Positions 1-7,809 of a stretch of 64,000 nt of DNA are shown here, piece by piece. Under the pieces are notes generated by a model that was not told the DNA's origin, did not search any database, and saw only the letters and a program-made list of their open reading frames with translations. Position numbers and translations under genes: made by a program. The stretch spans positions 3,782,001-3,846,000 of the forward strand of contig FNSS01000001.1 of assembly GCA_900104855.1 (NCBI GenBank), written 5' to 3'. The DNA comes from Rhizobiales bacterium GAS188 (GTDB lineage: Bacteria > Pseudomonadota > Alphaproteobacteria > Rhizobiales > Beijerinckiaceae). Each line of letters opens with the position of its first letter. The stretch's first letter is position 1.

Positions 1-1
1 C

Positions 2-769
2 GGCGATGCGACCTCCCTCATGGGCGGCACCCTGATCCTCACCTCGCTGGCCGGCGTCGATGGACAGACCTATGCGGTCGCGCAGGGCGCGATCTCGGTG
101 TCCGGCTTCGCCGCAGCCGGACAGGCCGAGGTGCTCACGCAGGGCGTACCGACCGCAGGCCGGATTCCGAACGGCGCCTTGATCGAACGCGAGATCCCCA
201 ACCGCTCCCTCGAATCAGGGCCGCTGGTGCTGCAGCTGCGCAATCCCGATTTCAGCACCGCCGTGCGGGTCGCCGATGCCATCAACGATTTCAGCTATCG
301 CTTCTACCGGATGCGAGTGGCACGCGAGCAGGATCATCGCACCATCTCGGTGATCAGGCCGCCGCGGGTCAGCGCTCCGCGCTTCATGGCCGAGATCGGA
401 GAGCTCACGGTGCAGCCCGATACGCCGGCACGTGTGGTCGTCGACGAGCGGACCGGCACGGTCGTCATCGGCCAGGATGTGCAGATCTCGACGGTTGCCG
501 TGACCCATGGCAGCTTGACGGTGCGGGTCACGGAGACGCCGCAGGTCTCGCAGCCGAACCCCTTCGGGAACGGCAGGACTGTCGTCACCCCCTCGACCGC
601 GGTCGACGCCAACCAGACAGGTGGCCAGATCGCCATCCTGGCCGGCACCAATCTGCGCATCCTCGTCAGGGGTCTGAACCAGATCGGCCTCAAGCCGAGC
701 GGCATCATCGCCATCCTGCAGGCGATCAAATCAGCAGGTGCGCTGCAAGCCGACCTCGTCATCCAATAG
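2..769 (+). CDS. flgI: Flagellar P-ring protein FlgI, 3' part
   Basis: This is the C-terminal 255 residues of FlgI, which builds the P ring around the flagellar rod in the periplasm/peptidoglycan layer. The frame is open from base 2, and its first residues GDATSLMGGTL continue directly into the conserved FlgI stretch GQTYAVAQGAISVSGF. The C-terminal part contains the family-typical NQIGLKPSGIIAILQAIKSAGALQADLVIQ pattern, split here as NQIGLKPSGII and ILQAIKSAGALQADLVIQ. The ATG at 20 is internal, so the true start and signal peptide lie outside the window. It heads the flgI-motE-flgH-fliL-fliP run. Identification is secure; only the 5' end is missing. Confidence 0.95.
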   Translation, partial: GDATSLMGGTLILTSLAGVDGQTYAVAQGAISVSGFAAAGQAEVLTQGVPTAGRIPNGALIEREIPNRSLESGPLVLQLRNPDFSTAVRVADAINDFSYRFYRMRVAREQDHRTISVIRPPRVSAPRFMAEIGELTVQPDTPARVVVDERTGTVVIGQDVQISTVAVTHGSLTVRVTETPQVSQPNPFGNGRTVVTPSTAVDANQTGGQIAILAGTNLRILVRGLNQIGLKPSGIIAILQAIKSAGALQADLVIQ

Positions 770-1131
770 CCCCAGGCGACCTGGATCACGCCGGGACCTT
801 TGCGGATTGGGGGCCTTCCTTGGGACCGCGGGCGTCCCGCCCGCCCTTGAGACCGCCGGGGGTGGCGCACCCGCTGGGAAGAGGGCGACCGAGACGGTCG
901 CGGTCCCAGCGCTCCCGAGACGCAGCCAAAGGGTCGGCGCGAGCCAGCGCCTGCTCGCACGCACCTGGCCTCCTATATCTCGCCTTCTCCCCGTACTCCT
1001 TGGAACAAGTCCGAGGAGCGCGAGGGAGTTACGCCGGCACTATCACTCCAGCGCCGCCACGACCGCCAGCCCGACACAAGCTTGCACCGGCAGATTCCCC
1101 GGCAGATGTCTCGGGAACTCGCCGCGTCGCC
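770..1131. other. flgI-motE gap with a palindromic repeat copy
   Basis: This 362-base gap holds no convincing gene. The motE frame stays open upstream to 820, but that extension translates a palindromic repeat (820-910) into low-complexity Arg/Pro-rich sequence, so I treat it as non-coding. The rest, 911-1131, shows no clear terminator. The motE ATG at 1132 has no strong Shine-Dalgarno in front of it, so whether motE is read from its own promoter or by read-through from flgI is open. Confidence 0.6.
820..910 (+). repeat. ~90-bp palindromic intergenic repeat, copy A
   Basis: The copy begins TGGGACCGCGGGCGTCCCGC and ends GACGGTCGCGGTCCCAG, so its ends are inverted complements, with smaller palindromes inside (GGGCGTCCCGCCC and GCGACCGAGACGGTCGC). 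A second copy with the same ends and the same internal GGGCGACC-GGGACGGTCGC block lies at 52331-52420, more than 51 kb away and in the same orientation. This is a REP/MITE-like element and probably folds into a large RNA hairpin when transcribed between flgI and motE. Confidence 0.75.
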
Positions 1132-2232
1132 ATGAATTTCGCTCGTGCCAGCATCTCCCATCGCTTCGGATGGCTCGTCGCGGTCGTGATCGCGGCTGCG
1201 CCCGGGCTCGCCCTCGGCAAAGAAGCCCCGAAGCCCGGCGCCAATGCCAAGCCTCTGGCGCTGCATCCGCCCGACCGTTCGGCGGCGAAGCGCCACAAGC
1301 TTGCCAAACATGTCCGCGACGAGCTGGCGCCCGCCGCGCAGGCCGCGATCGGCAATCCCGGTGGGTCGGCATCGGTCGCGCCAGGCTTGGCCGCGCCAGG
1401 CTTGGTCGCGCCAGGTTTGGCCGGGCAGCCGCAAGGCACTGGCGGCCGGGCGGCCGTGGCAGCGGCAGCAGGCGCACCCGGCGCCCCCGCCATGGCAGCT
1501 CCATCCGCCTCCGCGCCGGCCGCCAAGGCGCCTGTCGCGAGCGCCGAGCCGACCAAGACCTCACTCGACGTCAAGGCTTCTCCCGACGTCAAGATTTCGC
1601 CTGACGTCAAGGCAGCGCCCGACACCAAACCGATATCCGACGCCAAGGGAGCGCCCGGCACCAAGCCTGGCATCCCGGCCATCATCAGCGTGCCGTCCAC
1701 ACCCATGGAGACGAAGAAGCCTGCAGGTGCGCCCCCTGCTTCTGCCCCCGCCGCGAGCCTGCCGGTCCCGAGCGCGGCTTCTGTGGGAGCACCTGCCGCG
1801 AGTCCGCAATCGCCGCTCGCGGCGACGCAGAACGAGGCGCAGCAATATTGCTCGAACATCGCTGCCACGGCCGCGGATGCACGCTTTGCCTGGCAGGCCA
1901 AGCGGCTCACCGAGCTCGATGCGCAGCTCAAGCAGCGCATCGCCGAGCTCGAAGTCAAGCAGGCCGAATACAAGGACTGGCTGCAGAAGCGCCAGGAGTT
2001 CGAGAAGAAGGCCGCCGAAAGCGTCGTTGCCATCTATTCGCGCATGCGGCCGGAAGCGGCTGCGGCCCAGCTTGCCGCCATGGACGATGGGACCGCGGCC
2101 GCGATCCTGGTGAAGCTCAACGCCCGTTCGGCCGGGGCGATCCTCAACGAAATGGATGCCGGACGAGCCGCCCGGCTCACGGACGCGATGGCCAATTTCC
2201 CGAACGCCGCGCGCGATGGAAAGAAATCATGA
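1132..2232 (+). CDS. motE: MotE-like periplasmic motility protein
   Basis: The protein has 366 residues. An N-terminal signal peptide or anchor (about 1-30) is followed by a long Ala/Pro-rich segment with short repeats (APGL units near 85-100 and SPDVK/APDTK units near 145-170). A coiled coil comes next (about 255-310, RLTELDAQLKQRIAELEVKQ), and the C-terminus is a small helical domain (YSRMRPEAAAAQLAAMDDG...LNEMDAGRAARLTDAM) resembling the MgtE N-terminal fold. In rhizobia MotE is a chaperone for MotC, and the flgI-motE-flgH order is typical. I chose the ATG at 1132 because it starts a clean signal sequence. The TGA overlaps the flgH ATG. Confidence 0.85.
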   Translation: MNFARASISHRFGWLVAVVIAAAPGLALGKEAPKPGANAKPLALHPPDRSAAKRHKLAKHVRDELAPAAQAAIGNPGGSASVAPGLAAPGLVAPGLAGQPQGTGGRAAVAAAAGAPGAPAMAAPSASAPAAKAPVASAEPTKTSLDVKASPDVKISPDVKAAPDTKPISDAKGAPGTKPGIPAIISVPSTPMETKKPAGAPPASAPAASLPVPSAASVGAPAASPQSPLAATQNEAQQYCSNIAATAADARFAWQAKRLTELDAQLKQRIAELEVKQAEYKDWLQKRQEFEKKAAESVVAIYSRMRPEAAAAQLAAMDDGTAAAILVKLNARSAGAILNEMDAGRAARLTDAMANFPNAARDGKKS

Positions 2233-2939
2233 TGACGCGGCATCTCCTGGCTGCTCTCTCCCTGGCGTTCCTCTCCGGATGCGCGACGGATCCGCGCGAC
2301 ATCGGACGCGAGCCGCATATGACGCCGGTCGGCACCGGGTTGCAGGTCTACACGCCGCCCAATACCGGCGCGGTCTTCCCGGCCTCGATACCGAGCGGCA
2401 GGCAATCCCTGTTCGACAGCTCACGCGCCAACATCTTCAGCGATCCGCGTGCCGCGCGGATCGGAGATGTCCTGACGGTCACGATCTCGATGGACGAGAA
2501 GGCGACCCTCGCCAACTCCACCGACCGGACGCAGGATTCGTCGGTCAAGACCGGCTTCGACCTGTTGTTCGGATGGACGGGCGTCAAGTCGACGAAGGGG
2601 TCCGCCAATTTCGACGCCAATTCGACCTCGACATCGAACGGCAAAGGGGCGATCGACCGTTCGGAGAAGATCGAATTGAGGGTCGCTGCCGTCGTCACCG
2701 ACGTGCTGCCGAACGGCAATCTCATCATCAGCGGCTCGCAAGAGGTGCGGGTGAACTTCGAGATGCGCCTGCTCAACGTGGCGGGCATCGTGCGTCCCGA
2801 CGACGTCTCGCGCTACAATACGATCGCCTACGACAAGATCGCCGAGGCACGCATCTCCTATGCCGGGCGCGGGCGCGTCACCGAGGTGCAGCAGCCCTCC
2901 TGGGGCCAGCAGCTCTACGACACCTACAAGCCGTTTTAG
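2229..2939 (+). CDS. flgH: Flagellar L-ring lipoprotein FlgH
   Basis: The 236-residue product forms the outer-membrane L ring of the flagellar basal body. The N-terminus MMTRHLLAALSLAFLSGC ends in a lipobox (LSGC, Cys18), so it is a lipoprotein. Family-typical blocks follow: SLFDSSRANIFSDPRAARIGDVLTV, split as SLFDSSRANIFSDPRA and RIGDVLTVTI; the Ser/Asn-rich middle; and the C-terminal SRYNTIAYDKIAEARISYAG with GRGRVTEVQQPSWGQQLYD. The ATG overlaps the motE stop, so translation is probably coupled. Confidence 0.97.
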   Translation: MMTRHLLAALSLAFLSGCATDPRDIGREPHMTPVGTGLQVYTPPNTGAVFPASIPSGRQSLFDSSRANIFSDPRAARIGDVLTVTISMDEKATLANSTDRTQDSSVKTGFDLLFGWTGVKSTKGSANFDANSTSTSNGKGAIDRSEKIELRVAAVVTDVLPNGNLIISGSQEVRVNFEMRLLNVAGIVRPDDVSRYNTIAYDKIAEARISYAGRGRVTEVQQPSWGQQLYDTYKPF

Positions 2940-2952
2940 GAGCGCCCGGCTC

Positions 2953-3468
2953 ATGGCCAAGATGAACGATCTCGCGATCGCCGCAGGGACTGACGTCGTC
3001 GCGGTTCCAGACCCCCGGGCGCGGCTGAAGCTCATCGGCGCGGCGGCGCTCGTCACCGCGCTCGCGGCGGGGGCCGGCAGCCTCTACGGCGTCGCCATCA
3101 TCTCGACCGTCAAGGATGCGATCGACGCGAAAGCCAGGATGGAGGAGGCCGCCACGGCGCCGCGTTATACCGACGCCACCAATCTCAAAGAGCTGCCCCC
3201 GATCATCACGAATCTCGCGGATCCGCCCGACACCTGGATCCGGCTGGAAGCCGCCATCGTGTTCGACAGCAAGCCGGACCCCGTTCCCGCCGTGATGGCG
3301 GGCGAGATCACCGGCGACATCCTGGCCTTCCTGCGGACCTTGACCTTGTCGCAGATCGAAGGCGCCAGCGGCCTGCGCCAGCTCCGCGAAGATCTCAACG
3401 AGCGGGTCGCCATCAGATCCTCCGGCCGCGTGCACGAGCTCATCATCCAGACCTTGGTGGTGCAGTGA
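2953..3468 (+). CDS. fliL: Flagellar basal body-associated protein FliL
   Basis: The 171-residue protein has a short cytoplasmic N-terminus, one membrane segment (about 25-50, LIGAAALVTALAAGAGSLYG) and a periplasmic domain. The domain includes LKELPPIITNLADPPDTWIR and a C-terminus LREDLNERVAIRSSGRVHEL, the usual FliL ending that contacts the stator. The ATG at 2953 lies 13 bases after the flgH stop, with an upstream AGGAGCG as ribosome-binding site. Its TGA overlaps the GTG start of fliP. It supports stator function at the inner membrane; assignment rests on both sequence and position. Confidence 0.9.
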   Translation: MAKMNDLAIAAGTDVVAVPDPRARLKLIGAAALVTALAAGAGSLYGVAIISTVKDAIDAKARMEEAATAPRYTDATNLKELPPIITNLADPPDTWIRLEAAIVFDSKPDPVPAVMAGEITGDILAFLRTLTLSQIEGASGLRQLREDLNERVAIRSSGRVHELIIQTLVVQ

Positions 3469-4199
3469 AGCAAGTTTTCATCGCCCTGGCGCTCATCGCG
3501 CTCACGGCGACGGCAGCGGCGGCCCAGACGCCCGATCTCAGCACCCTGATCCCGGCCGGCGGGGCGACGGCCAGCGGCCGCATCGTCCAGCTCGTGGCGC
3601 TCCTGACCGTGCTGTCGGTCGCGCCCGGCCTGCTCATCATGGTGACGAGCTTCACGCGCTTCGTCGTGGCCCTGTCGTTCCTGCGCTCGGGGCTCGGCTT
3701 GCAGAGCACGCCGGCGAACCTGATCCTGATCAGCCTCTCGGTGTTCATGACCTTCTACGTCATGGCCCCGACCTTCGACCGGGCCTGGGAACAGGGGCTG
3801 AAGCCGATGATGGACAACACCATCACCGAGCAGGTCGCCTATGGCAAGGTCACCGAGCCCTTCCGCGAATTCATGCTGTCCCAGGTCAGGGACAAGGACC
3901 TGAAGCTGTTCGACGACCTCTCGAAGGGGACGTTCCAGGCGCACGACCGCGCCACGATCGACCTGCGTATCCTGATCCCGGCGTTCATGGTGTCGGAGTT
4001 GCGGCGAGGCTTCGAGATCGGCTTTCTGATCGCTCTGCCATTCCTGGTCATCGACATGATCGTCGCCACCTTAACCATGTCGATGGGCATGATGATGTTG
4101 CCGCCCTCGGTGATTTCGCTGCCCATCAAGGTCATGTTCTTCGTGCTGATCGACGGATGGAATTTACTAATTGGTAGCCTTATCCGTTCATATGGGTGA
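3465..4199 (+). CDS. fliP: Flagellar type III export protein FliP
   Basis: The 244-residue integral membrane protein is part of the export gate (FliP/Q/R). A cleavable signal peptide (about 1-20, ALIALTATAAAA) precedes the diagnostic FliP blocks: VALLTVLSVAPGLLIMVTSF, TRFVVALSFLRSGLGLQSTP, and a C-terminal LIPAFMVSELRRGFEIGFLI followed by the membrane helix with MSMGMMMLPP. The GTG start overlaps the fliL stop. It is the last gene before the flagellin array; no terminator hairpin is obvious between it and flagellin 1. Confidence 0.97.
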   Translation: MKQVFIALALIALTATAAAAQTPDLSTLIPAGGATASGRIVQLVALLTVLSVAPGLLIMVTSFTRFVVALSFLRSGLGLQSTPANLILISLSVFMTFYVMAPTFDRAWEQGLKPMMDNTITEQVAYGKVTEPFREFMLSQVRDKDLKLFDDLSKGTFQAHDRATIDLRILIPAFMVSELRRGFEIGFLIALPFLVIDMIVATLTMSMGMMMLPPSVISLPIKVMFFVLIDGWNLLIGSLIRSYG

Positions 4200-4213
4200 T
4201 GGCGGTCGGCTGC

Positions 4214-4259
4214 TTAAGAATTGATCAAGCCTGACATGCGAATGTAGCTACATGACAGG
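4214..4259 (+). promoter_or_regulatory. Candidate control region of flagellin 1
   Basis: The 168-base gap before flagellin 1 contains two overlapping signals. TTAA-GAATTGA-TCAA (4214-4228) matches the CtrA box TTAA-N7-TTAA at seven of eight fixed positions. Just after it, CCTGACATG (4230-4238) and CATGACAGG (4251-4259) form an inverted repeat with one mismatch, and ATGTAGCTACAT (4242-4253) is a perfect 12-bp palindrome. This is what a dimeric regulator site would look like. The 22-bp element found before the other flagellins is absent here, so flagellin 1 is probably controlled differently. Function is inferred. Confidence 0.4.
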
Positions 4260-4367
4260 TTGGATTGGTCGTGATCGGCCGATCCAAGGGCATGAGGCCG
4301 ATCTGTCTTACCGGCGGAAATCCGGTATGTCCCCGAAAATACCAGCAACCTTAGGGACATATTCCAA

Positions 4368-5282
4368 ATGAGCAGCATTTTGACCAACATGTCGGCGATG
4401 ACGGCGCTGCAAGCGCTCTCGCAGACGCAGAAGGCACTCACCCAGACCCAGACCCAGATCTCGACCGGCCTGCGGGTGGCGAGTGCAATGGACAACGCGG
4501 CCTATTGGTCGATCGCCACCACCATGCGCTCGGACAAGGACGCGCTCTCCTCGGTGCAGGATTCCTTGAACCTCGGTGGCTCGACGACCGGTGTCGCGAA
4601 CGCCGCCCTGAACTCAACGATCAGCGTCATGGACAAGATCAAGTCGGACCTCGTCACCGCCGCCGAGCCCGGCGTCGACCGCACCAAGATCCAGACCGAC
4701 ATCACCGCCCTGCAGGGCCAGCTGAAGAGCATCGCCGATTCGGCCTCCTTCAACGGCGAGAACTGGCTCTCGGTGAACTCGGGCGCCGCCAACTACAACG
4801 CGACCAAGAGCATCGTCGCCTCCTTCTCGCGCAGCTCGACGGGCACGATCAGCATCGGCACCATCCAGGTCGACACCTCGCAGACCAAGCTCTACGACTC
4901 CAACGGTCAGACGGGCATCCTCGACACGGTGAACGGCACCACCAATCAGAGTGTCGCGAACCTCGACGTTCACGCCCTGACCGACTCGACCACCGACCAG
5001 GCGACCTTGTCCGCGCTCACCTCGCAGGTCGATTCCGCCATCCAGTCGATCACCACCGCGGCCTCGACGCTCGGCGCCACCCAGACCCGCGTCAACCTGC
5101 AGGCGAACTTCGTCTCGAGCCTGTCGGACGCGATCACCAGCGGCGTCGGCTCGCTCGTCGATGCGGATATGAACCAGGCCTCGACCAAGCTCCAGGCGCT
5201 GCAGACGCAGCAGCAGCTCGGCATCCAATCGCTCAGCATCGCCAATCAGAACAGCCAGCTGATCCTCAAGCTGTTCGGCTGA
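4368..5282 (+). CDS. Flagellin 1
   Basis: The 304-residue filament subunit consists of only the conserved N-terminal D0/D1 (SSILTNMSAMTALQALSQTQ onward) and C-terminal D1/D0 (about 220-304, ending ANQNSQLILKLFG) plus a short central loop, with no D2/D3. This is the small flagellin type of many Hyphomicrobiales. No signal peptide is present, as expected for a type III export substrate. Start: ATG at 4368, preceded by AGGGACA. It is the first of four paralogues and the most divergent in the central part (SRSSTGTISIGTIQVDTSQ). A strong terminator follows. Confidence 0.95.
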   Translation: MSSILTNMSAMTALQALSQTQKALTQTQTQISTGLRVASAMDNAAYWSIATTMRSDKDALSSVQDSLNLGGSTTGVANAALNSTISVMDKIKSDLVTAAEPGVDRTKIQTDITALQGQLKSIADSASFNGENWLSVNSGAANYNATKSIVASFSRSSTGTISIGTIQVDTSQTKLYDSNGQTGILDTVNGTTNQSVANLDVHALTDSTTDQATLSALTSQVDSAIQSITTAASTLGATQTRVNLQANFVSSLSDAITSGVGSLVDADMNQASTKLQALQTQQQLGIQSLSIANQNSQLILKLFG

Positions 5283-5295
5283 CTCGACAGACCTA

Positions 5296-5322
5296 AGCGC
5301 CGCCGCCGATCGAGGCGGCGCT
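5296..5322 (+). terminator. Stem-loop after flagellin 1
   Basis: AGCGCCGCC pairs with GGCGGCGCT over nine bases around a nine-base loop, 14 bases after the flagellin 1 stop. It has no T-run of its own, but a classical terminator follows 11 bases later. It may protect the 3' end of the abundant flagellin message. Confidence 0.55.
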
Positions 5323-5332
5323 GAGAGATAAG

Positions 5333-5363
5333 GGCCGTGCTCCGCAAGGAGCGCGGCCTTTTT
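5333..5363 (+). terminator. Rho-independent terminator after flagellin 1
   Basis: GGCCGTGCTCC pairs with GGAGCGCGGCC (11 bp including one G-T pair) around the tetraloop GCAA and is followed by TTTTT. It is the best intrinsic terminator in the window and shows that flagellin 1 can be a separate transcript. Confidence 0.9.
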
Positions 5364-5366
5364 CGC

Positions 5367-5388
5367 GTTGCAATCCCCGCGCAAGCTT
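5367..5388 (+). promoter_or_regulatory. 22-bp flagellar upstream element, copy 1
   Basis: This copy starts GTTGCAATCCC and ends CGCGCAAGCTT. It recurs with few changes at 6637-6658, 7830-7851 and 9064-9085, always after a hairpin that closes the preceding gene and always upstream of a flagellar gene. Here it lies 122 bases before the flagellin 2 ATG. A loosely conserved GCC-A-GAT block follows four bases later. It may be a promoter or an activator site; the factor is unknown. Confidence 0.55.
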
Positions 5389-5510
5389 CCCGCCAGATAA
5401 TCTCCGGTGCCGTGCGTTGCGGCCATGACAGGGACACTGAGCGACCGTTCGCGGGCTTGAGTAACCCGCAATGTCCCTGAGATCGTCGGTCAGCCGACGG
5501 ACACGAAGAC

Positions 5511-6425
5511 ATGAGCAGCATATTGACCAACCAGTCGGCGATGACGGCGCTGCAAGCGCTTTCGCAGACACAATACGCTCTCAACAAGACCCAGACCCAG
5601 ATCTCGACCGGCCTGCGTGTGGCGAGCGCGGAAGACAATGCCGCTTATTGGTCGATCGCCACCACCATGCGCTCGGACAAGGACGCGCTCTCCTCGGTGC
5701 AGGATTCCTTGAACCTCGGCGGCTCGACGGTCGGCGTGGCGACCGCCGCCATGAACTCGACCATCAGCGTCATGGACAAGATCAAGTCGGACCTCGTCAC
5801 CGCGGCCGAGCCCGGCGTCGACCGCACCAAGATCCAGACCGACATCACCGCCCTGCAGGGGCAGTTGCAGAGCATCGCCAATTCGGCCTCCTTCAACGGC
5901 GAGAACTGGCTCGCGGTGAATTCTGGCGTGCCCGGCTACAACGCCATCAAGAGCGTGGTCGCCTCCTTCTCGCGCGACACCACGGGTGCGATCAGCATCG
6001 GCACCATCACCGTCGACACCTTGCAGATCAAGCTCTACGATTCCAACAACCAGTCGGGCATCCTCGACACCGTGAACGGCACCACCAATATGAGTGTCGC
6101 GAACCTCGACGTTCACGCCTTGACGGATTCGGTCGCCGACCAGGCGACCTTGTCGGCACTCACGACGCAGGTCGACACCGCCATCCAGTCGATCACCACG
6201 GCGGCCTCGACGCTCGGCGCCACCCAGACCCGCATCAACCTGCAGGCGACCTTCGTTTCGAACCTGTCGGACGCCATCACCACCGGTGTCGGCTCGCTCG
6301 TCGATGCGGATATGAACCAGGCCTCGACCAAGCTGCAGGCGCTGCAGACGCAGCAGCAGCTCGGCATCCAATCGCTCGGCATCGCCAACCAGAACAGCCA
6401 GCTCATCCTCAAGCCGTTCGGCTGA
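5511..6425 (+). CDS. Flagellin 2
   Basis: The 304-residue flagellin paralogue has the same domain plan as flagellin 1 (D0/D1 only). It begins MSSILTNQSAMTALQALSQT and carries an EDNAAYWSIATTMRSDKDAL block identical in most copies. One unusual change is visible: the last residues read LILKPFG where the other three copies have LILKLFG, placing a proline at residue 302 in the terminal D0 helix. That could weaken polymerisation or suit a position near the hook. The gene follows a terminator and its own copy of the 22-bp element, so it is probably transcribed alone. Confidence 0.95.
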   Translation: MSSILTNQSAMTALQALSQTQYALNKTQTQISTGLRVASAEDNAAYWSIATTMRSDKDALSSVQDSLNLGGSTVGVATAAMNSTISVMDKIKSDLVTAAEPGVDRTKIQTDITALQGQLQSIANSASFNGENWLAVNSGVPGYNAIKSVVASFSRDTTGAISIGTITVDTLQIKLYDSNNQSGILDTVNGTTNMSVANLDVHALTDSVADQATLSALTTQVDTAIQSITTAASTLGATQTRINLQATFVSNLSDAITTGVGSLVDADMNQASTKLQALQTQQQLGIQSLGIANQNSQLILKPFG

Positions 6426-6524
6426 CGCGTGGCGCTCGAGCCGGCGGCGATACTCATTCGCCGCATGGATGAGCGGCACTGATCGGCGGCACATTTTCGG
6501 GTCGCACTCTCAGTCAGCGCTATC

Positions 6525-6552
6525 GGGCCGCGTTCCACGAAGGACGCGGCCC
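6525..6552 (+). terminator. Hairpin after flagellin 2
   Basis: GGGCCGCGTTCC and GGACGCGGCCC pair over 11 bases with one bulged T and a small loop. The position and sequence match the terminators after flagellins 1 and 3, but no T-run follows, because a 16-bp tandem array starts inside its 3' arm. Termination may therefore be weak or have been altered by the array. Confidence 0.5.
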
Positions 6553-6629
6553 AAGAGTTCCGTGACCCAAAAGTTCCGTGACCCAAGAGTGCCGTGATCC
6601 AAGAGTTCCGTGACCCAAGAGTGCCGTAA
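6550..6629. repeat. Five tandem copies of a 16-bp repeat
   Basis: Units are 6550-6565, 6566-6581, 6582-6597, 6598-6613 and 6614-6629. The consensus is CCCAAGAGTTCCGTGA, with one or two changes per unit (AAAAG, GTGCC, TCC, GTAA). There are no spacers. The array sits between the hairpin after flagellin 2 and the 22-bp element before flagellin 3, which are only 5-10 bases apart at the other junctions. A frame containing it translates as a periodic peptide, but nothing supports expression. Confidence 0.95.
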
Positions 6630-6636
6630 CCTTGGC

Positions 6637-6658
6637 GCCGCAACCCACGCGCAAGCTT
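6637..6658 (+). promoter_or_regulatory. 22-bp flagellar upstream element, copy 2
   Basis: This copy reads GCCGCAACCCA then CGCGCAAGCTT, with the first part slightly degenerate and the second part identical to the other copies. It is followed four bases later by GCCGAGATTC. It lies 124 bases before the flagellin 3 ATG. Confidence 0.55.
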
Positions 6659-6782
6659 CCTGGCCGAGATTCGCGAGACGGCGCAATTTGCGGCCGCTGC
6701 GGGGAGCGGCGAGTGGCATTTCGCGACGGACGACATCGCGCGTCTTCGCGAAACTGGCAGCGACCCTAGGAGCTTAAGAGAC

Positions 6783-7700
6783 ATGAGCAGCATATTGACC
6801 AATATGTCGGCGATGACGGCGCTCCAGGCGCTTTCGCAGACGCAGAAGGCACTCACCCAGACCCAGACCCAGATCTCGAGCGGCCTGCGGGTGGCCAGCG
6901 CGGAGGACAACGCTGCCTATTGGTCGATCGCCACCACCATGCGCTCGGACAAGGACGCCCTCTCCTCAGTGCAGGATTCCTTGAGCCTCGGCGGCTCGAC
7001 GGTCGGTGTGGCGAACGCCGCCATGAACTCGACGATCAGCGTCATGGACAAGATCAAGTCGGACCTCGTGACCGCCGCCGAGCCCGGCGTCGACCGCAGC
7101 AAGATCCAGACCGATATCTCGGCCCTGCAAGGCCAGCTGCAGAGCATCGCCAACTCGGCCTCCTTCAACGGCGAGAACTGGCTCGCGGTGAATTCGGGCA
7201 TGCCCGGCTACAATGCCACCAAGAGCGTCGTTGCCTCCTTCTCGCGCGACACGACGGGGGCGATCAGCATCGGCACCATCACCGTCAATTCCGCATTGAC
7301 CAAGCTCTACGATTCCAACAACCAATCGGGTATCCTCGACACGGTGAACGGCACCACCAATATGAGTGTCGCGACGCTCAACGTCGCGGGCCTGACCGAT
7401 TCGGCCGCCGACCAGACGACCTTGTCGCAGCTCACGACCCAGGTCGACACCGCCATCCAGTCGATCACCAGCGCGGCAGCGACGCTCGGCGCGACGCAGA
7501 CCCGCATCAACCTGCAGGCGACCTTCGTCTCGAGCCTGTCGGACGCCATCACCAGCGGCGTCGGCTCGCTCGTCGATGCGGATATGAACCAGGCCTCGAC
7601 CAAGCTGCAGGCGCTGCAGACGCAGCAGCAGCTCGGCATCCAATCGCTCAGCATCGCCAACCAGAACAGCCAGCTCATCCTCAAGCTGTTCGGCGGGTGA
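6783..7700 (+). CDS. Flagellin 3
   Basis: The 305-residue flagellin has the same compact D0/D1 architecture. It ends LILKLFGG, one glycine longer than its neighbours. Long stretches are identical at DNA level to the other copies (for example around GGCATCCAATCGCTCAGCAT), pointing to recent duplication or gene conversion. The start ATG at 6783 has AGGAGC about 10 bases upstream. It follows the 16-bp tandem array and the second 22-bp element, and is followed by a hairpin with TTT. Confidence 0.95.
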   Translation: MSSILTNMSAMTALQALSQTQKALTQTQTQISSGLRVASAEDNAAYWSIATTMRSDKDALSSVQDSLSLGGSTVGVANAAMNSTISVMDKIKSDLVTAAEPGVDRSKIQTDISALQGQLQSIANSASFNGENWLAVNSGMPGYNATKSVVASFSRDTTGAISIGTITVNSALTKLYDSNNQSGILDTVNGTTNMSVATLNVAGLTDSAADQTTLSQLTTQVDTAIQSITSAAATLGATQTRINLQATFVSSLSDAITSGVGSLVDADMNQASTKLQALQTQQQLGIQSLSIANQNSQLILKLFGG

Positions 7701-7745
7701 ACCCAGCGCTCGAGGTGGCGGCGGCGCTCTCTGGGCCGCCCTACC

Positions 7746-7809
7746 GGGCCGCGTTTTTGAGCCGCATTCTTTGACCGCATTCCTGGGCCGCACTCTTGGG
7801 CCGCATTCC
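7746..7809. repeat. Degenerate ~14-bp tandem repeats after flagellin 3
   Basis: Five approximate units begin with GCCGC or CCGC: GGGCCGCGTTTTTGA, GCCGCATTCTTTGA, CCGCATTCCTG, GGCCGCACTCTTG and GGCCGCATTCC. The last unit is also the 5' arm of the terminator at 7799. The array appears to have grown from the terminator arm, in the same setting as the 16-bp array after flagellin 2 but with a different unit. Confidence 0.65.

Noticed and set aside
820-1131. N-terminal extension of the motE frame
   Set aside because: The extra 104 codons translate the palindromic repeat and Arg/Pro-rich sequence; the ATG at 1132 begins a clean signal peptide.
5367-5388. Sigma-54 or classical sigma-28 promoter
   Set aside because: No GG-N10-GC pattern of sigma-54 is present, and the match to TAAA-N15-GCCGATAA is poor in spacing and sequence, so the element is left unassigned.
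6550-6629. Possible CRISPR array
   Set aside because: The 16-bp units are adjacent with no spacers and there are no cas genes; it is a simple tandem array.
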